Program-made: the position numbers and the translations under genes
The notes under the pieces: model-generated
The model's input: only the letters and a program-made list of their open reading frames with translations
Told to the model about the DNA's origin: nothing
The model's database searches: none
Assembly: GCA_003952965.2 (NCBI GenBank)
Contig: CM025849.1
Coordinates: 17,377,669 to 17,441,668, forward strand
Length of the DNA stretch: 64,000 nt
Direction: 5' to 3'
DNA from: Morella rubra
Taxonomy: Eukaryota > Streptophyta > Magnoliopsida > Fagales > Myricaceae
In this document: one piece after another, positions 56,810 through 64,000 of the stretch
How positions within the stretch are numbered: position 1 is the first letter of the stretch
How the letters are laid out: the number at the start of each line of letters is the position of its first letter

Positions 56810-58474
56810 CTATGCCTTCACCTTTCTGCTCATCCCACACTTATTGTGCCAAACAACACCCCTGTCACCATTAATTGGGTTCTTGTTGGCTGCAACTGAA
56901 CAGTGATCAGTCTGGCCACCTTTGCTATTCATCGCTATTTGGAGCTTCCGCTGCCTCCTATTCTCTAACCGAATTCCTCTTAGAGCACTAGTCCTCTGCT
57001 CAGTTTCCAAAGCTTGAGAGAAATTCCAAATCCTAACAGCACCTTCCTCCCCTCCACACACTATACGATCAGCACCAATGTCAACTGCAAACAGATTGCT
57101 CCCATGGCCATGTAACATCCTTTGTGGGGGCTCCACACTATTCTGGTCCACTCGCTTAGCCCTTGAAACACTCTTCCCTGAAGCACTTCTTTTAATCCTT
57201 AATAGCTTTCTCATATCAATTAGTGACAATTTGCCATCACTGGAAGCTGAAACAAGCCATGGAAACTCAAATGCAAGGGAGTTCACAGGACCTGAGTGTG
57301 GAATCCAAGTAGCTACCAGCAAAGCTTTGGCCTTTCGACAATGATTTCCAATCTCAAACATGTGTATCGCACCGTCTTCTCCTCCAGTGAACAGAAAATT
57401 GCCATTTTGGGTTCGTGCAAGAGAGTAAGTATTACCAACGTGAGCATTACAAATAATGTTTATTAAAGTCCCACAATTGGAATCCCAAACATATACGTCT
57501 GAACCGGATGTGCAAGCAACTGTCCTATCATGGGGAACAAGTCCCCATACCCAATCACTATGCCTCAGAACCTTTGAACACTTTAATGAAAGCCGATCCC
57601 ATATACGAACAGTCATGTCCCATGATCCACTATAAATCCTAGTAAGATCCAAAGCAAGAGAAGTAATGGGTCCCTCATGTTCCCACAATCGAAACTCTGT
57701 ATTCTGGCTTTGAGAACCCCTAAGATCAAACAAGTGTTGAAGCCCCTCCACTGCCCTCCAACCCTGGATAAATCCATCAGTACCACCAGCAACCAAAAGT
57801 TTTGTATCCGCTGCAACTGCTCGGATAGTGCAACCAAGTGGTCGTGAGGATGAAATGGACATTCCTTCTTCCATGTCCCACATCCGAACCACTGTGTCAT
57901 ACCCTGAAGTGAAAATGAGCTTCGCAGAAGCTAGAAGGAAAACAGTGCGCACTGTTTCAGTGTGACCATACAAAAGATCCATGCTATAGCGTCCCATAAA
58001 AGTCTTACTCCGGAACTCCCTCTTTACAAACAGTTCCTTCCAAGGCTTCTCATCTGAATACCCTGGACCATGAGGTGTTGGAACAGTTGGAAGTCCCCAC
58101 CTCTCACAATAGAATTCCTTCCATACGTTATGATCAGATGCAAGCCTTCGGAGACTTGTTGAGACACACGAAACTATACCGAGCTCTTTCGGATCAAGGC
58201 AGTTAAGGATTTCAGATAACAATGCCGGAGGAAGGTCGGTAATTGACCGACGAAAATTGGACAAAACATCATAATCGAAAACCTGTTTCGAATCTGCAAA
58301 GGTTACAGCACCTTTCTTGGAATAACATTCTGATACAGTTTCTGAAGTTGCAACCTTTCCCGTTTTGGGTTTGGAATTGCCCCCATTAGATCCGATGTGT
58401 TCTGCACAACGATTTTCTACACGATCTACTAACGTCTTCGAAACCTCAGTATGCTTTTGGCACTCAAATGCCAT
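56810..58474 (-). CDS. FBX2: F-box protein with WD40 repeats (554 aa)
   Basis: This is the likely substrate-receptor subunit of an SCF (SKP1-cullin-F-box) ubiquitin ligase. The F-box spans residues about 77-122 (SITDLPPALLSEILNCLDPKE). A WD40 propeller fills about 165-520, with blade ends VRMWDMEEG, VRIWDRLSL, VYVWDSNCG and VRIWNFSQ; the C-terminal tail is basic. The architecture and text resemble Arabidopsis FBX2 (At5g21040), reported to interact with BHLH32 in phosphate-starvation responses; this assignment is from memory. The coding region is a single uninterrupted exon. I chose ATG 58472-58474 because the sequence from MAFECQKHTE looks family-like, whereas the in-frame extension to 58639 is hydrophobic and probably UTR. 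A donor at 58957-58961 on the minus strand suggests a 5'-UTR intron. Confidence 0.88.
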   Translation of the reverse strand: MAFECQKHTEVSKTLVDRVENRCAEHIGSNGGNSKPKTGKVATSETVSECYSKKGAVTFADSKQVFDYDVLSNFRRSITDLPPALLSEILNCLDPKELGIVSCVSTSLRRLASDHNVWKEFYCERWGLPTVPTPHGPGYSDEKPWKELFVKREFRSKTFMGRYSMDLLYGHTETVRTVFLLASAKLIFTSGYDTVVRMWDMEEGMSISSSRPLGCTIRAVAADTKLLVAGGTDGFIQGWRAVEGLQHLFDLRGSQSQNTEFRLWEHEGPITSLALDLTRIYSGSWDMTVRIWDRLSLKCSKVLRHSDWVWGLVPHDRTVACTSGSDVYVWDSNCGTLINIICNAHVGNTYSLARTQNGNFLFTGGEDGAIHMFEIGNHCRKAKALLVATWIPHSGPVNSLAFEFPWLVSASSDGKLSLIDMRKLLRIKRSASGKSVSRAKRVDQNSVEPPQRMLHGHGSNLFAVDIGADRIVCGGEEGAVRIWNFSQALETEQRTSALRGIRLENRRQRKLQIAMNSKGGQTDHCSVAANKNPINGDRGVVWHNKCGMSRKVKA

Positions 58475-58961
58475 AAAAAGAAATATCTGACTCCCTGGAC
58501 TTCGCTTCAAGGGTTGAATATTCAATCCCCAAAAGCAAATTTTCCCCCAACTTAACCCAAGAATTATCTCTTTACCCAACAAATATTGATCAGACGAAAA
58601 AAGGAGGATATGCAGGAAAACTCTAAAGCCGAACAACAACCCAATCAGTAAAAAATATCACTTCTCAGTGGAACTGAAACCCTAAAAGTCAACCCAAAAT
58701 TCTTCGAACAATTGCTCTAGGTTAAGGTTAACGACGAAATTGGAATTTGAAAACGAAGGGATGAAGAATGTGAGATAGTTAACAAAAAATAAAAGGAAAA
58801 GTAATAAAATTCAAAACTTAACAATTGGAAACGAGAGGAAAAGGGATTAAATGAGACTTAAATGCAATCAAACTAAGATCCAGGAAAAATAAGAATACAG
58901 AAGTAACCTAAGAAACTAAACGTAAATATCAGCACTGAGAAAGATCGAGTTTCAAAGTTAC

Positions 58962-59105
58962 CTCAAAGAGCTGAAGTTTGCGTAAGGGATTTTCTAGGAG
59001 GAGTACGATAAGAAAACAGAGGACAAAGTAATAATTCTTATGGTGCAGAGGGATCGGGTTGGGGATTTTTCTGTCTACGTTCAGGAGTTCAACAATAAAT
59101 GGTGA
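58962..59105 (-). other. Probable 5'-UTR exon of the F-box/WD40 gene
   Basis: On the minus strand, ctctttgag is followed by gtaacttt, a good donor, about 490 bases upstream of the start codon. The acceptor is not clear. A plus-strand poly-T run at 59141-59167 borders the region. Confidence 0.35.
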
Positions 59106-59167
59106 ACATTTTAGAATTGTAGTGGCCGTACGATTAGAGGATTTTTTTTTTTTTTTTTTTTTTTTTT

Positions 59168-59600
59168 GCATGTAAAAACAATTGTGCTCCGTTGGATTTT
59201 GGGACCTCGTGATCATCACAAAACAGTAAAACTACCGCGTTTGTGTTGGTTACTGGGTCTCTAAAAAATAGTTTTGTTTTTTTTAAAAAAATAAAAAATA
59301 AAAAAATCTTCCTGATCCAACGCGCAAAGTGAAGATATTCTAAAATTACATTCTCATTCTTCAGAAATGATTTATTTTTGTAAATTCTAGTAATGTTCAC
59401 CAAAGATTCATGCATATAGAGAATATATATATTATTTTGTGCTAGATTAATTTTACTTTGCAAACACGATTTTAGAATTAAAATTAAAAAATTTTGAAAA
59501 CTAATTTACTCACCTCTTAAATTGCCTTTAATCCTAGAAACTTTAGCCCGTGCGCAGTCGTGTCATGTCATATTGCTGGCCTTGGCTTGGGTTCATCCCA
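59168..59600. other. No recognised gene
   Basis: AT-rich spacer with poly-T/A runs. Confidence 0.4.
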
Positions 59601-59603
59601 AGC

Positions 59604-59835
59604 TTACTTATTGCGACGAAAGTTTCGTCATTGAAAAAAATGAAAAATATTAAAATAATTTTTGCTGACGAAAAGGATTGCTACTATAAATAGAATTGTT
59701 TTGTGACAACATTTCGTCACTATATTGTTGGATCGGCTAATTTCACGATGGATCGTCCAAAATTAAAAATTAAATAAAAAAAATATTGTTTGAGAAACTG
59801 TTTCGTCACACAGTCCCTAAATGCTCGCTGATCTG
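59604..59835 (+). mobile_element. CACTA-type subterminal repeat region (likely)
   Basis: Short motifs recur in both orientations: gacgaaagtttcgtc near 59617-59632, tgacgaaaagg near 59668, tttcgtcacta near 59726 and tttcgtcacac near 59802. Such clusters lie inside the ends of CACTA elements. The exact terminus is not preserved. Confidence 0.35.
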
Positions 59836-61123
59836 GATAGACGATGGAAGGTCCAAAAAATTAGGGCAATAGCTCAAAACTGTTTTCCCCGAGTATCTCC
59901 CTCTTACTCACACTCTCTCTAGCCAATCTTTCCGACAATCCTTTCTCCTTCACTGAGTGCTCTGCCGCACCACCAGCCTCCTCCAATGTCTTCTTTCGTG
60001 CCCCGATTAGGGTTTTCAGATCTTGAGAGATTAATTTATGGAGTTTTGTTTTTAGGTTTGTTTTGGATTCTGTGCTCACTGTCCTTTTTTGAATTTGGAG
60101 GATCAGAGTGCCGGGGGAAATCGAGTTGTGACCTATGGAGTTCCAGAAACTCCAAGTTCTACTTTGTTTTGAGCAATGCCAGCTACAAGTTTCAAAGAGC
60201 GTAGTAATCATTGCAACTCCTTTTTCCTTCAAGAAAATAGTCTTTCTATTTGTTTTCAATTTTGCTTCTAGAATCTCTTTTGTTGATTTTACTTGCTAGG
60301 GTTTTGGTCCTGATTAAGTCATACAACCACCACATGCTATTAAATTGAGGAGTACAATTTTAGTTTTTAGAATAGGCTTTTGCAACTTTCCACTATAAAT
60401 ATATGGTTAATCTGATTCAATACTGTTATATTTTATATCAAGAGCTGAAGCTATAAACCATTCTGATCAATACTTAGTGAAGCTATAACCCATTCTAATC
60501 AATACTTAGTGATAGCAACCAGCAGAGGCTTGAATCAACAAAGAACTATGGTAATTTGTTACATACTTAACATAGATTAAAAAAAAAAAACTAAACAAGA
60601 AAAAAATTTAAATAAAAAAAAAAAATTATTATTTTTTTAAATCAAGAATTTGTTAAAAGACAACCCAAAACTCTAAAGAAAAAAGATCTAGGAGACAATA
60701 CATTTATTAAGATCACACTATTAAAATTAATTAATTAATAAATAACAGTGTATTAATACGATCTTAAAGGTCATGAAAGTGTTTTTCTTTTTTCTTTCAC
60801 TAAGCCCATTAAAGTTTCTTGTGATAAAAATCACTTCAAGTGGTTGACAGAATTAAGACAACTAAACAGGTAGAGCTTCAGGATTTTCAGCATGAAAAAA
60901 CAATTGCTTTTAACTACTTGACCAAATAAATTGAATGGCAATTAAGTAGTTTAGATTCATTGAATGATATCTCAAAGGCTTCCAATTGCATCCACCATTA
61001 GAAGAAAGGTTTACATTTAGCCCAGGTGAAAGATCATGATTTATATGGTCAATTCTGAGAACTCAATCGAGGTCATGTTAAGTAAGAAATTATTAACCTC
61101 CACAGTCCTCATACTCAAGGGGG
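59836..61123. other. No recognised gene; one short open frame
   Basis: An ATG-initiated frame (59986-60204, 72 codons) sits after CT-rich leader-like sequence. It has a hydrophobic stretch (residues about 17-36) but no known domain. 60205-61123 is AT-rich and empty apart from a short duplication. Confidence 0.3.
60447..60510. repeat. 32-bp tandem duplication (2 copies)
   Basis: gaagctataa(a/c)ccattct starts at 60447 and 60479; the copies differ at two positions. Confidence 0.9.
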
Positions 61124-64000
61124 CACTACAAAAAAATAGGTCTACAGCGGCGGTCACCAAAACCGCCGCTATATACCCTATATCCCGGCGGTTTACTTAA
61201 AATGCGACCGAAAAAACGCCTATAACGGCAGTCATAAACCGCCGCTATAAACCCAATATAGCAGCGATTTATATGCGGTCACTAGACACGGTCACTTGAC
61301 CGCCGCTATAGACAACATGTAGCGGCGTTGTGAAAACCGCAGCTAAGGCCAATCTATAGCTGCGGTCACTGACCGCTGCTATAGAATTTATACTCAAACG
61401 CGCGTTTCAATAAATTCCCCCCTTTCCCCCTTCACGAATTTCAGCCCCCCCTCCCCTCTCGCGAATTTCAGCTCCCCCCCCCCCCATTCGAATTGCAATC
61501 CCCTCCCCCTCCAATCGCGAATTTCAGCTCCCCTCCCCTTTGCGCATTTCAGCTCCCCTCCCCTCCTTCGCGAATTTCAGCTCCCCCACCCCTCAATTCG
61601 AACTTCACGAAAATCCCCTCCATTCTCCCCCTTCGCAAAAACAAAACCTAACCCTAAGCTGCCACTCACCGTCGCTGTCGCCGCCGCCAGTCCCCCAAGC
61701 TGCCACCGCTCGCTGTTGCCTTGCACCATACAGAGGCAGAGCTGCTCTCTCTCTCTAAAGACCCTAAGCTGCCACCCACGTCTCTCTCTCTCTTTATCTC
61801 TACACACTCTCATAAGTCATATGTTATCTTCTTGCAGAGTTTGCAAATTGCAAGTGCTTTGGCTTTGGCTTTGGCTTGCTTGTGAATCTGTGATTGCCGA
61901 TTGGTAGATCGGGGGTTTGTTGTCTTTGGTTATAGTTGGACAGCAAATCAGAAATAATTCAACTATGTTGGTTTTGCATTGCTATTCAGGTCAGTGACTC
62001 AGACTCAATGTATATTTTCGTATTTTATAAAATATGAATGAAATTAATTATATGGAGATTGGAGGTCAGGGCTTGAATGATATTGGTTGTGAATTGGTTT
62101 TGTTTGATGTTGTTATGAATTGTACTGTTGAATTTATATGAATTGGTTCTGAAATATGAATTGATTGCTGAAAAATAGTAATTAGAATTATGAATTAGTT
62201 GTTGGAAAATATAATTGGAATGTATGAATTTATTGCTGAAAATATATTTTTTGTTTTGTATGAATTGGTTGCTGAAAATTTATGAATTGATTGCTGAAAA
62301 TATAATGAATTCAATTGGAAATATATGAATTGAAATTATGAATTTATTCCTGAAAATATATGAATTGGTTTGTATGAATTGGTTGAAAAATATGAATTGA
62401 AATATATAAATTGAAATATATGAATTATGTATGAATTGGTTGCTGAAAATATATGAATTAATTGTTTTTGTTGCTGAAAATATATGAATTTGTATGAATT
62501 TATTGCTGAAATATATGAATTGTTGTTGTATTATATTATTATATGAATTAGAATGTCAAGTCTGTTTATAGTTGCTAAAAAATGTATAGTTTTTTATTTG
62601 ATTTGATTGATTATAGACTATAGTTGCTATATATTTGGTTGCTAATTGGGTTGTATAATTTAACAAATATAATTTGCAGATACTAGAAAGTGATTTAGTG
62701 TTAATTTTTTTTTTTTTTTTTTTATGTTTTCTTTGTTAATTTTTATTTTTATGTTTTATTTTGTATTTAATTTTTTTATGTTTTGTTATTTCTGTTAAGT
62801 ATGTTAATATCGATTAACTTATCTATAGTTACTTAAGTTATTAATTATATACGTATAGTATATTCGAATGGGATAATTTAGTTCTATATACTTATATCGA
62901 ATGAATTTTTTTAGGGAATATACGCATTAGCAATCTGCAAAAAAACATACCAATAATATGCAATTTTAGTCTTTTACCGTATATGGATAATGAAATCGGT
63001 CCAAACTAAATAAGGATTAAATATTATATGTTATAGGCATTTGCACAAAAATCAAGAAGCCCATTATAGTTTTACAGGGCTTAAAACGCTAGTAACAGAG
63101 CTTAAAATGACCTTAAATCATTTAATGCGAGTAAGAAATAAATTGTTCAATTTTGTTCATAAATCATCTTTCATGGCCTTTAATTGATGTCCAAAAGTTG
63201 TGTGATTGTAGAAGTAAAGCTTGTAAGTAGTTTCCTTACTTTTATTAATGTCCAAAAGCCCGCTGTTTTTAATTTTTTTTTGGACCAGGTATCTTTATTA
63301 AAAATCTATTTTTCAATTTTCTTTGACAGTTGAACTCAATAGTCTCAACTACAGTGGTTTTCTAACTGTGATTGAGGACACTAGGTGACTTGCCTATAAC
63401 ATATTACTCTTTCACAGGTCAGTGGTATTTTGAATCTCTTCATCAATTACTATTGTTTTCTTTTTCCTTTTTTTGGATTAAGTTGTATTTTATTGGAAGG
63501 CGGACAGGAAGCTAACTATTATTGGAGATGTTGGTGTTTAAGGTTAGGTAACATTATTTTTTTTTCTTGTTGAGTAACTGGAGGTAATTGGCTAATGGGT
63601 TATTTCTTGATGTTCTATGTTATTCAACAGATTGCTACAAATTTAATCCTGTTAAATTTAATGTTTGTGTTATATACAAACCAAGTTTTAACTTTGAGAA
63701 TCCTTAACCAGAAATCAAACCTCTACCTCTACACTGGAGGTCTAACCTGAATGAAACGAAGCCAGTCCCTCTGCGGCTCTAAAGTTTAACAATGTCGCTG
63801 CAAAAATACAGTTATGTTGTATTAATGTGTGTGTTTTTTTTTTTAATTTATGAGTTTATAGAAAATCTTGATAAAATGTGAAAAAAATTAAATCTTATGG
63901 TAAACATTTCTCATAATTCATATAAATCTGGTCGAATGGACAATTAGAAACACGGGACAAGTGAAATATGTGTTGGGAGTCAATGATTTCTGGGTTTTGC
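61124..64000 (+). mobile_element. CACTA (En/Spm) transposon, left end; runs off the window
   Basis: The sequence starts at the terminal motif cactacaaaaaaat (61124). About 250 bases of subterminal repeats in both orientations follow (core accgccgctata / tagcggcggt, at least eight occurrences to 61385), the transposase-binding arrays of CACTA elements. Next come a C-rich leader (61415-61690) and a short open frame (61540-61758) with no known domain, then AT-rich intron-like DNA. No TNP1/TNP2 coding domain is seen before the window ends, so the body may lie beyond it or be missing. Confidence 0.7.
62050..62530. repeat. ~22-bp AT-rich minisatellite
   Basis: The words tatgaattggttgctgaaaa and shortened variants recur more than fifteen times with variable spacing, inside the presumed CACTA element. 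Confidence 0.8.

Noticed and set aside
61540..61758. Pro/Ser-rich open frame
   Set aside because: It is a composition effect of the C-rich leader of the CACTA element, with no domain.
1..64000. tRNA, rRNA and organellar DNA insertions
   Set aside because: I looked for tRNA-like box motifs and for familiar plastid or mitochondrial gene text and found none I could support. A tRNAscan-type run would be needed to exclude them.

Overview
This window is nuclear DNA from a eudicot plant, probably woody. Three things point there: genes with short, phase-conserved exons and long AT-rich introns, plant-specific families (CLE peptide, GDSL esterase, F-box/WD40 protein, FAR1-related protein, CAD-like reductase), and a heavy load of plant transposons. 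The species cannot be named from the sequence.

Only three loci look like intact protein-coding genes. They are a small CLE signalling-peptide gene (44798-45037, +), a three-exon GDSL-type esterase gene (52480-54005, -) and an F-box/WD40 gene (56810-58474, -). All three lie in the right-hand third. The rest is gene relics and mobile DNA.

Layout. 0-2.4 kb: a broken FAR1/FHY3-type, MULE-derived gene. 2.4-5 kb: short tandem repeats, including an array with palindromic cores. 5.3-7.2 kb: a LINE fragment, a partial pseudogene copy of a CAD-like reductase, and the first copy of a dispersed repeat (called R here). 8.39-14.66 kb: an almost full-length L1-type LINE with a perfect 16-bp target-site duplication. 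14.8-17.3 kb: a block of segments that recurs, rearranged, between 38 and 48.5 kb. 18.6-24 kb: a second palindromic-core array, a MITE and a probable minus-strand gypsy LTR. 25-30.7 kb: a complete six-exon CAD-like gene with several inactivating lesions. 32-38.3 kb: MITEs, a near-perfect hairpin, a ~112-bp satellite, a copia pol tail and a hAT (zf-MYM/DUF4371-like) transposase tail. 38.8-41.5 kb: a Ty3/gypsy LTR-gag-protease remnant that ends in a piece of the GDSL gene. 41.9-48.5 kb: the second duplicated block, carrying the CLE gene between two direct R copies. 51-52.3 kb: a CACTA-like end and a retroelement tail. 54.46-55.87 kb: a Pack-MULE carrying a decayed extended-PHD finger. 59.6-64 kb: CACTA-type ends, the last one running off the window.

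The genes do not form a pathway or operon. The common theme is gene-fragment traffic: an ePHD finger captured by a Mutator-like element, a GDSL fragment fused to a gypsy relic, a reductase duplicated and broken twice, and a CLE gene present in one copy of a duplicated block but absent from the other. All identifications rest on reading motifs by eye; no database search was run.
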